The translations under genes and the position numbers were made by a program. The notes beneath the pieces are model-generated. The model made no database searches. It saw only the letters and a program-made list of their open reading frames with translations, and was not told where the DNA came from. Positions 35,535 through 46,494 of a stretch of DNA of 64,000 nt are shown piece by piece; position 1 is the first letter of the stretch; each line of letters opens with the position of its first letter. Source of the DNA: Acestrorhynchus altus (lineage: Eukaryota > Chordata > Actinopteri > Characiformes > Acestrorhynchidae); contig CM067525.1 of NCBI GenBank assembly GCA_034509495.1, positions 2,374,780 through 2,438,779 of the forward strand, read 5' to 3'.

Positions 35535-36320
35535 TATAAAGCATGCAGGTCAGCGGCTGTTTCAAGTGACGGACGATAATTTGTGCTGGCAGATCCAAGA
35601 GTCTCCAACACAAAAGAGAGAGAAGGAGAGAAAGAGTTTGAGTGGATTTTCCCCCCTTCGAGTGGGTTTTTTTTTTTTTTTTTTTGCTTCTTCTCCTGCT
35701 CTGATCAGCGCAGCAGTCACTGCGGAGACGCAGGAGAGGGAGAACAGTGCTCACGCATGCAGTCTGGGCAGCTTGCATTTCCTGCGAGTGCACTGAATGC
35801 CACTTGGATTCCTCCTCTTTCTGGCTCTTTTCACACGAGGAGAACTAAGACATTGTAAGTCTGCCAGGAGCTGGTGGCCACTGAAAAGGAGGGGGGGCTG
35901 AATTTGTACCACACTGGGATCTTTTTTAGATTCGCACATAATTAGTGGCGGCACAAAGGGAGCAGCTGAATAGAGGTTGTCAGCCTCTGGAAGGGGTGAG
36001 TAGGAATCCTTTCATATGAGATTGATTCTGGAAGAACGCTTTTTTTACTGCCCTTGTTTCTCCTTTTGCTGCTCAACGTCTAACATGAGCAAAGTGACTG
36101 ACCGATCCCCCCTCTCAAATCTTGCCTTTTTGACGTGGTCGGATTTTTGCCTTTGAGTAAGAAAGCACCAATCACCATCAACCAAACCACATTTTTACAA
36201 AATGACAGATTACTGAGTATTTTCGACCTGGGGAGTTACAAAATCATGGCGTCCAAAACGAAAGGAATCTGAATGATTCAATGAACTTTTTCTCCACGAC
36301 ACTGCGGGATATTCATGCTA
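35535..36320 (+). promoter_or_regulatory. lrrtm1: Probable lrrtm1 promoter/5' UTR with donor-like site
   Basis: A TATAAA hexamer lies at 35535-35540. A textbook splice donor, GTAAGT, lies at 35855-35860, and a second donor-like GTGAGT at 35996-36001. Mammalian lrrtm1 has a non-coding first exon before its single coding exon, so a first exon ending near 35854 is plausible. No convincing acceptor with a strong pyrimidine tract is visible before 36246; the best are weak AGs near 35929 and 36089. The leader may therefore be unspliced here, or spliced from further upstream. A T-run occupies about 35668-35685. This assignment is inference; only the motifs are seen. Confidence 0.35.
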
Positions 36321-36616
36321 ATGGATTTCCTCCTAATTGGTCTGTACTTAAAGTGGCCGCTAAGGAAGCCCCCTGGGTTGATACTGTGCTCTCTGGGCAT
36401 CTTTCTGAAAATGGTTCCCCTGGTGGGGGCGAGCTGTCCGAGGCTGTGCCGCTGCGACAGCAAGCTGCTGTATTGCGAGGGGCTCAACCTAACGGACATC
36501 CCCCGCAATCTGAGCAGCGCCACAGGCTTGTCCCTGCGGGAGAACAACATCTCAGAGCTGCGCGAGGGGCACTTTGTTGGCCTGTCGCAGCTCACCTGGC
36601 TCTACCTGGATCATAA
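36246..36616 (+). promoter_or_regulatory. Three upstream reading frames before lrrtm1
   Basis: The first upstream frame, 36246-36272, has eight codons (MASKTKGI) and a strong start context (A at -3, G at +4). It is directly followed by a three-codon frame at 36273-36284. A third frame opens at 36281, in a different phase from lrrtm1, and runs 111 codons to 36616, overlapping the main start. If the leader includes this segment, initiation at lrrtm1 would need leaky scanning or reinitiation. The third frame's protein resembles nothing known and is probably not functional as a product. Confidence 0.4.
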
Positions 36617-37889
36617 CAACATCGAGTTTGTCGAGGAGAGCGCCTTCGAGAGGCTGCGGCGGGTCAAGGAACTTGACCTCAGCACCAACCGGATAGAGAA
36701 CCTGGCCAATGGGACTTTCAGACCATTGCCCAACCTGCGCATCTTGGATTTATCCTACAACAGGCTGCAGTCACTGGAGCCAGACCTTTTCCACGGCCTT
36801 AGGAAGCTAACCAATTTGCACTTGCGCTACAATGCCCTGAAGTTTGTGCCTGTGCGGATCTTCCAGGACTGCAGGAGCATGCAGTTCCTGGACCTGGGCT
36901 ACAACCAGCTGCAGAGCCTGGCACGTAACTCATTTGCTGGGCTCTTCAAACTGACTGAGCTGCATCTGGAGCACAATGAGCTGGTCAAAGTCAACCTGGC
37001 CCACTTTCCCCGCCTCATTGCCCTGCGCACACTCTACATGCGCAACAACAAGGCCACCATTGTGGTCAGCACCCTGGACTGGACCTGGCACTTCCTGGAA
37101 AAGATTGACTTCTCCAATAATGCCATCGAGTACATTGAGCCACATGTCTTTGAAAGTGTGCCCAACCTCAAGGAGCTCATGCTGGACTCCAATAAGCTGA
37201 CCTATGTGGACCAGCGCATCTTGGACTCTTGGACCTCCCTGGGCAGCATTACCCTGTCTGGGAATGAGTGGGAGTGTAGCCGCAATGTCTGTGCCCTGGC
37301 CTCCTGGCTGAGTGGCTTCCAGGGCCAACGTGATAACACCTTGCTGTGTGCAAGCCCTGACACAGCCCAAGGCGAGGACATCCTGGATGCTGTCTATGCC
37401 TTCCAGCTATGTGAGGATAGCACTGAGGCCACCACACAGACCTACGCAGCCACTAGGGACCTGGCCCGAGGCTCCATCTTCAAAGGTCCCACCAGAGGCC
37501 CATATGATCTACAAGATGTGGAGGGCGGTGAGGTGGTCACCAACTCCTTCACAGTAACCATGGCTGCAGATGACCTAGAGAGTACCATGCAGATCCACAA
37601 GGTGGTGACGGGCACCATGGCACTCATCTTTTCCTTCCTCATTGTGGTGCTCATGCTCTATGTGTCATGGAAGTGCTTTCCAGCCGGTGTCAGGCAAGTG
37701 AGGCAATGCTTCAGCAGCCAACGCCGCAAGCAGAAGCAAAAGCAGACCATGCAGCAGATGGCCACCATGTCCACACCCGAGTACTATGTGGACTACAAGC
37801 CCAACCACATCGAAGGAGCTCTCGTCATCATCAACGAATATGGCTCCTGCACCTGCCAGCAACAGGCATCCCGGGAATGTGAGGTGTGA
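36321..37889 (+). CDS. lrrtm1: Leucine-rich repeat transmembrane neuronal protein 1 (LRRTM1)
   Basis: This is a single-exon frame of 522 residues, the same length as human LRRTM1 as I recall it. An ATG lies two codons upstream at 36315, but the start at 36321 gives the family N-terminus MDFLL and has G at +4, so I chose it. Residues 17-35 form a hydrophobic signal segment. The LRRNT cysteines are C39, C43, C45 and C52. About ten leucine-rich repeats fill residues 65-310, followed by an LRRCT cap with C319, C324, C343 and C364. A transmembrane helix spans about 428-448. The cytoplasmic tail contains EYYVDYKP and ends in ECEV, a PDZ-binding type end. N-glycosylation sequons include NLT (56), NLS (63), NIS (76) and NGT (130). 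Known family role: a postsynaptic adhesion protein that binds presynaptic neurexins and promotes excitatory synapse formation. LRRTM2 and LRRTM4 fit less well at the N-terminus and juxtamembrane region. The stalk (365-425) is the least conserved part. Confidence 0.96.
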   Translation: MDFLLIGLYLKWPLRKPPGLILCSLGIFLKMVPLVGASCPRLCRCDSKLLYCEGLNLTDIPRNLSSATGLSLRENNISELREGHFVGLSQLTWLYLDHNNIEFVEESAFERLRRVKELDLSTNRIENLANGTFRPLPNLRILDLSYNRLQSLEPDLFHGLRKLTNLHLRYNALKFVPVRIFQDCRSMQFLDLGYNQLQSLARNSFAGLFKLTELHLEHNELVKVNLAHFPRLIALRTLYMRNNKATIVVSTLDWTWHFLEKIDFSNNAIEYIEPHVFESVPNLKELMLDSNKLTYVDQRILDSWTSLGSITLSGNEWECSRNVCALASWLSGFQGQRDNTLLCASPDTAQGEDILDAVYAFQLCEDSTEATTQTYAATRDLARGSIFKGPTRGPYDLQDVEGGEVVTNSFTVTMAADDLESTMQIHKVVTGTMALIFSFLIVVLMLYVSWKCFPAGVRQVRQCFSSQRRKQKQKQTMQQMATMSTPEYYVDYKPNHIEGALVIINEYGSCTCQQQASRECEV

Positions 37890-38425
37890 AGAATTGGCTG
37901 CCGTCCCTGGATATTTCACAATCACACCAGATCAATGGATATGGGACATGCTTTGATGCTGTACCACACTGTGCTGCTCTCTGGAAGAGACTTGGAAGGC
38001 ATGTTCAAAGTGCAAAGGGGACAGAGACCAAGGATTTACTGCTGATTTCATCGGCCTCAGTGGCTTTCAATGAACCTGGCTTTGAGACTTGCTGACACGT
38101 TGTCACAAAGCTATGGAGGAATATGGGAACTCATCAAGGTTCTCTTGTAACGAGTGGATATTTGAGCTTTAAGGTGTCTTTCTACTGCAGGAGATTGACT
38201 GTCTAAAGCTACTGAGGACATCAAGAACACAATTTTTCATTGTGGTAACAAAATAACAACAAGAAAAAAATCTGAAGGGGGGGAAAAAAAGAGATGAGTC
38301 TGTAAAATATGTTAAAATCAGAAGTGAACGAAAGGGAATAAAAATCAAAATGCTATCCTACTTCTTTTGTAAACTATTGAAAAATGGAAACAAATGTTTA
38401 AATAAATGAATTGCAATTCACAGTA
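37890..38425 (+). other. lrrtm1: lrrtm1 3' UTR
   Basis: The segment after the lrrtm1 stop contains no further coding signal. It ends shortly after the polyadenylation hexamer at 38401. An earlier AATAAA at 38337-38342 could give a slightly shorter transcript. The end is inferred from the signals, not from transcript data. Confidence 0.55.
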
Positions 38426-38470
38426 GTCACGTCTGCAGGCGAGTTTGAGGGGTGGTTTGTTGTCGCTGGT
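38401..38470 (+). terminator. lrrtm1: Polyadenylation site for lrrtm1
   Basis: AATAAA at 38401-38406 is followed 35-65 bases later by a GT-rich stretch (about 38440-38468). This is the usual arrangement of a vertebrate cleavage and polyadenylation site, about 510 bases after the stop codon. Confidence 0.55.
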
Positions 38471-38474
38471 AGCT

Positions 38475-41390
38475 GAGGAGGACTGTCAGTTTGGCTCTGC
38501 GGTATTTGTAGGTGATAAATAAAATGGGCAACAGAGATCTCTTCACTTCATTTGAAATGATAAGCCTCAATCTGAAATTCAGATCTCCCCTCCACCCCCC
38601 CAACCCTTCCCCTTTCTTCCCCATCTCACCGTACGTGGGGAATAATCACTGTGCAGGTTTGCTGTTACTGTTGTGGTTGCTTTTTATCTTCTCGTGTCCC
38701 TTTCCTCCTAGATTAAGCAAGCCAAAAAAGAAAAAAGGAGCCTACGGCGTTCCGATCTGAGGGTTTATTTTACACAGTCCAACCATGTGGTCACGCACCG
38801 TCTCAGTAAAACAGGGCTGAGGTCTTTTAACCGCTCAACGCTATGCCTTTCGATTGCTTCCTCATGCTCAGTTAGTGTCCTAGACCTTCTCAAGGGGTGG
38901 TGAAATCCGATGGGACAAAACAAAGCCTAGCCTTAACCATTCACATCCAATGCAATTCACAATGGATAGGGGCGTTTTAAGGGTTTGAGGCCGCCACGGT
39001 TGATCCTTTGTGGGTCCTTTATGGATCTCTGCAAGAGAAGATGTTCGAGAAGCTGTTTGTCGAGATTCTGTGAAGGGTGTTTGTCGAGGGCATACTGGCA
39101 GGCAGTATGTCCTGTGGCAGTGGCTGGAAGACGGAGGGAAGTACGTGGTCTCTGAAAGAAGGTGCAGACTGCTCTCTAGTGTCCCAACACAAGCAGTAAA
39201 GGAAAAGGAGATATGGCAGCAGCAAGCCCTTGCCTTTCCTTACGCAGGCTTCGCGTGTTTTTGGGACTGTGTCTACGTGCACATGCATGTGTGAGGGTTC
39301 TCCATGTATATATGTGTGTATGGAAAAGTGTGCTGGTGTGTCTGTGGGTGGATGGGTGTGTGTCCTAGCTTAGCCTTAGGAACAGTCACTGCTGCAGAGT
39401 AAAGCATCTTGTATTCTGAACACACACCGGTCACTAGAAGTAAACAAGGGTTCAATGACTTTAAAACGAACGACTCCTCCAGTGCTTTCGCCTGTCACTC
39501 AACGCAAGGCATTTTCCGGTTCCCACCAGCAAAAGGGCTAGCTGGGAAATGCCACTATTAGACACGCTGGGGTGCGTATACCTGGTTACTTGAGCATATG
39601 TGTGTGAGTCAAGCTTGGACTTGGTTTCTTTTCGCCAGATTAACTGCATGTGAGGTCATTCTTCTTCTTTTTTGTCTCTTTCCGTTTGTTTTTCAAGTAC
39701 GTGTGGGATGTCTTGAACAAGGAAAACTGTGAAGCCGAGCAGGGATTTTCATAAACACACGGATGGGTTTTATCCTCGACCTCGATGGCTCTGACAACCC
39801 TTGAAAATCTCGAATCTGTTCTATTTTCACCACTGTATTTGATCCATATGAGGATCCATATGATGCTGAGCCAAAATAAACGAATAAAACGCACTCTGAT
39901 TTGTTGTAAATTATGCACACACGTGACGACACCCCCCCCCATCATCTTCCAACCCGCATTCTGATGAACTGAGTCATGAGTCATGCTATTTTTCTCTCTC
40001 CTTTCTCCAGACCGAGACCGTTTGAAATCGATACCTTATTCGAGTACTAAAATAAGGATGCTTTGAGGTGAACCTTTTCCCGAGCCTCGCTCGCTTTGAG
40101 CGGCACCGTTCACGACGTGCTCTCGTGCTAATGGTGCACACCTAGTGCGGGTCCACATTCAAGGCCTGGAACTGCGGCCGTGGAAAAAAAAAAAAGGGGG
40201 AGCAGCGACGAGGCTCGCAGCATCACAGATGCAGAATGACACACTGCGAAGAGTGAGCGAGGGAAGCATTGTTGCCGCTCATGATCTCCCTTTCGTGCCG
40301 CTCCGATTGAGTTCAGCAAACCGGGAAACAAAAAGCTCGGAATAATAGCAGCTGTGCACAATACCAGCACATCCCGGCGCCACAAATAGCAACATCGGGT
40401 TATGATGGAGATGTATGTTTAGAAGGGGTGGTGGTGGGGGAGGGGGAGCGCGAGAGACTCTCTCCCGCAATCCCATCACCATTCACCCTCGCTCACAATG
40501 AATGAAATTGGGTCCACAACACCTCCTCCCACCCCGACCGCTCCCGGCCTATTTTTAGGTCCTTGGCTGAGTTTGTATCAATATTGCATGGGCTTAGTAA
40601 CTTCTGTGAATGATGTTGGCAGTGATATTGATTTCTCCTCTCGTGGTATTTTTTGAGTGGTCATGAATATTTGAGGGCACAGGGGTCTGCCGGGACTCAT
40701 TTCTCCCCTCCCGTTTCCTGTCTGAGAAAGCCACACGGGGGGTCATTCTACCACCACGGCCCACTGTTCCAGCAATTAGCTCTCTTAATTAATACGTAAA
40801 CAGTGATGATTAAGGCCTAGAAGGAGATCGATGTGAATGGTGACCAAGAATGTGGTCAGGTACTTCAGGTTCTTGGAAGAAGGTACGGGATAGAGCGCAG
40901 GAGAAAACGAAATGCTTTATTAATATGGAAATTATTTATTTATTGATACTGTTGCTTATTATCACCGCGAGTGTGTGTGAGTGAAGTGCTTTACCTTCAT
41001 CAGGGGGAGTTGAGAATCTACCCCAGAGAGGTGGTTTGAGGGGTATCTACTGCAGCATGGGCAGGAACCGGGACATTGAGAAACCTAATTATTTAACTGT
41101 ATTTAATTTGACTGATCTGAATTCTGATTGGTTCGACTTTTGAGAGCTACCAATCAAAAGTCAATAACTTCTCATTAAATATCAAATCTTGGTTCAACTT
41201 CCTGACCCTTAATGGACGAGTCAGAAAACACATCCTCTGTAACTTTCGCTTCTGAGGATTCGACTAATCACTAATTTGCATATTTGTGGGTAAAAATGTA
41301 ATATATTTTAAAATATTTTCTATTTATTTAAACAAGTTAAGATTATTTTGCACCAAAGAGCGACTAATTTCGTTCTGTGTGACGTCGAGA
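38475..41390. other. No gene recognised downstream of lrrtm1
   Basis: No repeats recognised. The segment 40545-40860 is gene-free, contains GTCATGAATATT and TCTTAATTAATAC, and is a candidate for conserved non-coding sequence by position and composition only. A G-rich run lies at 40425-40450. Confidence 0.35.
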
Positions 41391-41394
41391 ATCA

Positions 41395-41990
41395 GGCTTA
41401 TAGTACAAGATCAGGGTTAGAATGACAGGATCAAGTTTATATTACGGGATTAGATTTCGTGAGCCTTACAGTCACATGGTCAGACTTAATGTTACAGGAT
41501 CAGATTATAGTGACTGGATTACAGTTCAGAATGATGATCACAGTTACAGGATCAGTGATAAAGATCAGTATCATAGTAACAGGATCAAGTGTACGGTTAC
41601 AGGATCAGGCTTATGGTAGAGATCAGACTTAAACATCGGGATCAAAGTTATCGGGTTCAAAGATCAAGCTAAGATCAGACTTCAAGAGTTCAAATCAGAA
41701 TCAGACTTCAGGATCAGACTTCAGAATCAGGATAATAGAGATCGGATCAAGATTATAATTACAGAATCAGGATTGCAGTTACGGGATCAGATTTAAAGAT
41801 CAGACTTACAGCTACAATACCAGGCTTGTAATTACACGTTTATACATGAAGATCCAGCTCATGTCCAATAGATCTGACTTGAGACCATATATACTGGAGA
41901 GGATCAGTTAAAAGATCAGCTGTGAGACCCGTAGCTCACAGGTACAGGATGAGGATCACCGTCACAAGAACAGTCCCGTGAATCAGGGTT
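41395..41990. repeat. Degenerate GGATCAG minisatellite
   Basis: More than 20 diverged units of about 20-25 bp around TTACAGGATCAGACTTATAG. Unit length drifts and the right half loses register. Confidence 0.8.
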
Positions 41991-42149
41991 AGTTTACAAT
42001 CGAGAGACAGAGATTAGACGTTATTGTCCCATGTTTGGACATAGACATATGTATAAATCTGAACACTCGTGACAGCATTATAAACGTTTATCTCCTGTAA
42101 GCTTCTTGTTTAAAGCTTTAATGGAAAGAGTTCTGAAAACGATAGCGTC

Positions 42150-42735
42150 CTCAATGGGGGACCCTAAAGCGTCTCCCTGACGGAGCGAGATGGTATCCTA
42201 AGTGAAGGACATGCATGGGGTCTGAAGCAATCTTTTGGGCTTGTCTTATAACTGTTTCATCGGAGACAGTCTGAAGTGTGGGGTTGGTGTTCGCTGAGGT
42301 TGAGATGCCATACCCAAAGATTACAGCGTGATTAGAGAGGAGAAGCTGTAATCGTTGTTGTACCCTGGTGCAGACACTCCACCTGAAATCTCCATGTCAG
42401 TTTACTGTCAGTACATATGTCCAGAAATCTGTAGGACTAAACCAGGGCTGTGATCATGGATAATCACTGGAGCGAGTGGTCTGCAATAGATCTAAGGTTG
42501 AAGACCATCTCCTCTTTTCTCTTAGTGTTGAGTGAGGGTGGTTATCACACCGCGGAACACAGTTGTGGATTTCCTGTTTGTATCCAGCTGTATCTGGTAA
42601 ATCAGAGATAAGGCCCAGAATCCCTGTATCATCAGAGAACGTCAACACGTAGTTGCTGGCAGTGCTGCATGTGCACTAATTGGTGTGCAGGGAAAACGGG
42701 AACGAAGAGCCAACACACCCCTGAGGAACACCTGT
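42150..42735 (-). mobile_element. Non-LTR retrotransposon reverse-transcriptase fragment
   Basis: On the - strand, 42732-42708 reads GVPQGCV (an RT motif) and 42639-42628 reads FSDD, standing where the catalytic F/YxDD motif of LINE reverse transcriptase sits, followed by TGILGLISD. Further down, the C-terminal end reads AQKIASDPMHVL and PSGRRFRVP (42183-42157), both typical of the end of L2/Rex-type fish LINE proteins. Several frame changes and stops lie between, so it is a decayed 5'-truncated copy. Confidence 0.83.
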
Positions 42736-43011
42736 GCTAGGTGTTCTAGGCAGGTCAGGTTGATGGCTTCAGGGTAGAGTTAGGCTTTAGCTCAGAGATA
42801 GTCTTTGGGATCTTAGTAGACATAGTTATCCTTCAAACCCCGAAGCTGGATGTAGGCTTGCACTTCAACTTCTCACTCATATACTTAAGCTCCAAGTCAG
42901 AGGACACCTTGCAAAAGGGAAAGGGACATATCTGAGGACCTCAGCAAGTAATGGGTGAGGCTATGTCCAGAACATGGCCACCATCTTCAAATGAAGGGCA
43001 GGTTTTGGTCC

Positions 43012-43410
43012 GATGGGAAGGTGGTCATGTAGTATATCAAAGAAGACCACAATTGTCTCAGAAATCGATTGCTAACCCAGGCAGATATCTCTTGTGGTTA
43101 TCAAGTTATCAACAGAACTTCGAAACATCTCCTGGGAACGTTGTGTTTGGTGCACGGCTATTTGACGTGTCCAGTGTGCCGTCCCTGGGGCCGAACACAG
43201 AGCTGAAGGCACAGGATCCAATCGTTATGACTGTGCACGAGAATCTCCGGAGAAATGCGGAGACAAGCCTCCACGAAGGTGCTGTTTGTTGCAGAGTTTC
43301 TCGGCCATCCCACAGGTCCACATGACCACCTTCCCATGACTTGCTGGGGTTTTCAAAGGTGTCGGATACTAAAGGGTGTCCTGTGACTTTTGACTCCCTC
43401 TGTATAGAAC
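43012..43410. mobile_element. Possible DNA transposon remnant with inverted repeat
   Basis: ATGGGAAGGTGGTCATGT at 43013-43030 is inverted at 43319-43336. To the right, 43372-43408 carries GGGTGTCCTGTGACTTTTGA and CTCCCTCTGTAT, which resembles Tc1-type termini known from fishes. No partner terminus is seen. Confidence 0.35.
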
Positions 43411-43414
43411 TATA

Positions 43415-44850
43415 AATATCTACACACACGTGTTTTTCCTTTTCCCGAAATCTTGAAAGTGAGCGATGCAACAAGTCCAACTGACAGGGCAAACGTCTTA
43501 ATGGCTCTTTAAACCTCTTCTGGACTGAGACGCATACATAATGATCACCTTTTGAGGCAAATCTGAAACAAGTGTCCTCGATGTCCCAGTAATACAAAGA
43601 TCAGATATTAAGGGAGGAAGCAGAATGTTCCCGTAGATATGGCTGTCAGGGCATCGCACACAATGCTTAACAAATTAATTAACCTTGCCGGCTGTATTGA
43701 CTGAGTGTCTCTGGCTTTGCATAATAACCCTGCAGCCACCCGTAACCACACATCCAGCACAGGCTCCGAGGGCAGCATCCTCGCTTAGGAGGGCAAAGTG
43801 AGCAAAGATCTCATCTCATTGTGAGTCATAATTAGTCTCCAGATCCCGACGACCCTTGGTTTGGAGCGTGGGTTTCTGTGCCGATGAGACTGTAAGCAGG
43901 TTTACGGGAAGGACTCGTCATCTAAGCACCATCATCATCATCCAACACCAGTTTTCCCAGCATCATCTTTCCTGCCACTGTTGATTTAAGCACCATCATT
44001 GTTCATGTCACTGTACGCAGTCCAGCCCTGCTGCCACGGCAGCCTGACGCACAATCATCTGAACTGTGAGCTCGTTTTCAAACGCCAAAGCTTTTCCACG
44101 TCAAAATAAAAATTATAATTGAACAATAATCAATTATAAATATTAATTTACTCCAAAGCTATACTGTGTTATAACAGATATAATATACAGATACTAAATT
44201 ATAATTATTGTTATTACTATCAAAAGTAGTAGCAATATATGTTCTAATATTATTAGAAGTAGCAGAAAATAAATATAAACACTATTTTTAACGGACGTAG
44301 TAGTAGTTGTGGTGGTCGTAGCAGTAGTAGTAGCTGGATTACATATATATATATAAAACATATATAACATTTAATTTTCAGTTTACGAACAAACATGACA
44401 AAAACCGTACGATGCACTGTTTAAGATACCTGTTAAATGAGCTCCTTCTCTGCGTATTTATTCAGAACAGCTCTGATATCAGAATAAAAACCAAACAATC
44501 CTTCAAAATAACGACGATAAAGAAGCCATTTTGTGATTCTGTCTGGAATTTAGGGCGAAAACCCTTAATTGACCATTAATTTGAAATTGTTTTTTTAAAA
44601 TCACTCGTTTATTTCCTGTTTTCGCTCGTTGTGAGAGCAGGTCTCTCCACACAGCAGTGGAGAGAAACATTACGGGATGTGTTTTTGTGCAAGTCTGCAG
44701 ATATCTCGCAGCTCCTCTAAAGTACGCTTCGCTGTTATCCTTTTATGCAGATGAGCCAAAAACCTATGAAATATGAGAGAATTTGCGATCTCCATTTGCT
44801 GACCATGAAATAAGCTTTTCACAAGGCCATGCTGATCACAGCCACCTGAG
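43415..44850. other. No gene recognised
   Basis: AT-rich at 44100-44400, with GTAGTAG-type imperfect triplets at 44297-44333. Nothing else identified. Confidence 0.4.

Positions 44851-44853
<3 letters not shown>

Positions 44854-44887
<34 letters not shown>
44854..44887. repeat. (CT)n microsatellite
   Basis: About 17 CT units. Confidence 0.9.
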
Positions 44888-44889
<2 letters not shown>

Positions 44890-44890
<1 letters not shown>

Positions 44891-45555
44891 CTCTATTTGT
44901 TACGCTCCCTCATTACTTCTCTTTCAACATCCCTGTATCTTTTTACACACACCCTCCGACACGCCGCACACGTGTCCCGGTGACACCGGTTGCAATTAAA
45001 GACGCTTTCTTTTACACGCATGACCTTTCCCTGATGACCAATCCGCGAGCAACGCGGGGACAACGCTGTGAATGTCCACACCTCCAACCGAGGTTCCTGA
45101 CGTCTGTGTTTGAACCCCTCGCCCCCTCTCCCCCTGCACCACCCCCCCCCCGCTCGCCTCCTCTCTCTCCTGACAGCATGAAAGCGAGGCTTCTCGGATA
45201 TCTCTGTAATTTTCCTGCACACAACATCAAAGCGCTAAAACCAATATGGGATTCGGGGGGAAGCAGCATAAGGCATCTTGATTGCGCTGGGTACGACAAC
45301 AGCTGCTGCTGATCACAAACCCATTCAAGCCAATGGCTCTATATAATACACAAGCCTTCCCTCTATCTCTCGCTCTCTCTTCATCCTCTCATTCTCTCGT
45401 GCACTCTCGCTCTCTCTGGTGCAGCGCAAACACACAAATGAAAATACGAAAACACATCCACATACATCTCTATTGTACTTTCCAGCAAGATCGGCACTCA
45501 AACCGGCAGCTCATACATGTTGGATTGTTTTAACCCTTAGACGTCTGGATGAAAC
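44890..45555. other. No gene recognised
   Basis: Overlapping frames on both strands at 44893-45312 match nothing I know. A C-run lies at 45142-45151. Confidence 0.4.
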
Positions 45556-45559
45556 CATC

Positions 45560-45876
45560 ATCATGACTTTATTCTCCTCCGTCCACCCTGATCTTCAATG
45601 GTCAGGACCCCACAGGACCACCACGGAGCAGCTATGATGTGGGTGGTGGGTCGTTCTCAGCACTGCAGTCACACTGACGTGGTGGTGGTGTGTTAGTGTG
45701 CGTTGCTGTTACGAGTGGATCAGACGCAGCAGTGCTGCTGGAGTGTTTAAACGCTGTGTCCACTCACTGTCCACTCTATTAGACACTCCTACCGAGTGTC
45801 TCCACCTTGTAGATGTAAAGTCAGAGACAGAAGCTTGTCTGTTTCTGCACAGCTTGTGTCGGGCGTCCTCTAGTCC
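45560..45876 (-). repeat. Palindromic TTTAAAC repeat, copy G
   Basis: Contains the outer end (TTATTCTCCTCCGTCCACCC, then GGACCCCACAGGACCACCAC), a full arm to TTTAAAC at about 45745, and the first half of the centre to CGTCCTCTAGTCC. The second arm is absent. Confidence 0.82.
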
Positions 45877-45879
45877 AGG

Positions 45880-46490
45880 TGTTACTACTCGTCCACGTCC
45901 GGTTCTTTGTTTCAGCTTTAATTACGAAGACTAAGAATGATTTACAGTTGAAATATGCTTTTTATAAATGCTTTCGTGGCAAATTCCGAGTCTTAACCTT
46001 TACCACGTATTCCGCGCAAATGAGCGCTCCGTGTGACTAAGGTGTCCGACGAGTTTACCCACTAATGAGTTTATGACTAAGGCGTTAGTGAACGCCTTAA
46101 TATGGCAGCAGTCAATCATCCTTGCCGTCAGGAGCAGATGTGTTCATGCCAAGCGCTGTGATATATATTTAAAAGAGTCAAGCAAAGCAGGGGCTTCAGT
46201 GAATCGGATGAAAGCCGAGCGAGAGAGTGAAGGAAAAAAAAAAGGAAAGAAACAAAGGACGGCGTTATTTAGTTACTGTCACAACAGATGAGGCAGCCGT
46301 ATAAAGAAAGAGTCTACATTTATCACTGGCTGTTTATCATATCAGTAATGTCAGCGCTGACACACTGCTGCACACAAAGCCTCTCTGCTCACTCGGCCTC
46401 TCCGCCAGCAGAGCAGATGGGGGACAGGGATTCACCTCATTTTCCTGAGTGGACGAAGGTCAGCTCACTAGGGGTGTAAATCCCTGACCT
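45880..46490. other. No gene recognised
   Basis: Nothing identified. Confidence 0.4.
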
Positions 46491-46494
46491 TACG

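Noticed and set aside
35290..35793. 167-codon antisense frame upstream of lrrtm1
   Set aside because: Includes translation of a poly-T run and CT-rich DNA, overlaps several other frames, and has no domain.
36930..37370. 146-codon antisense frame inside lrrtm1
   Set aside because: Shadow of the real coding strand; no similarity to known proteins.
42951..43597. Opposed frames of 124 and 162 codons
   Set aside because: They overlap on opposite strands next to a transposon-like terminus and match nothing.
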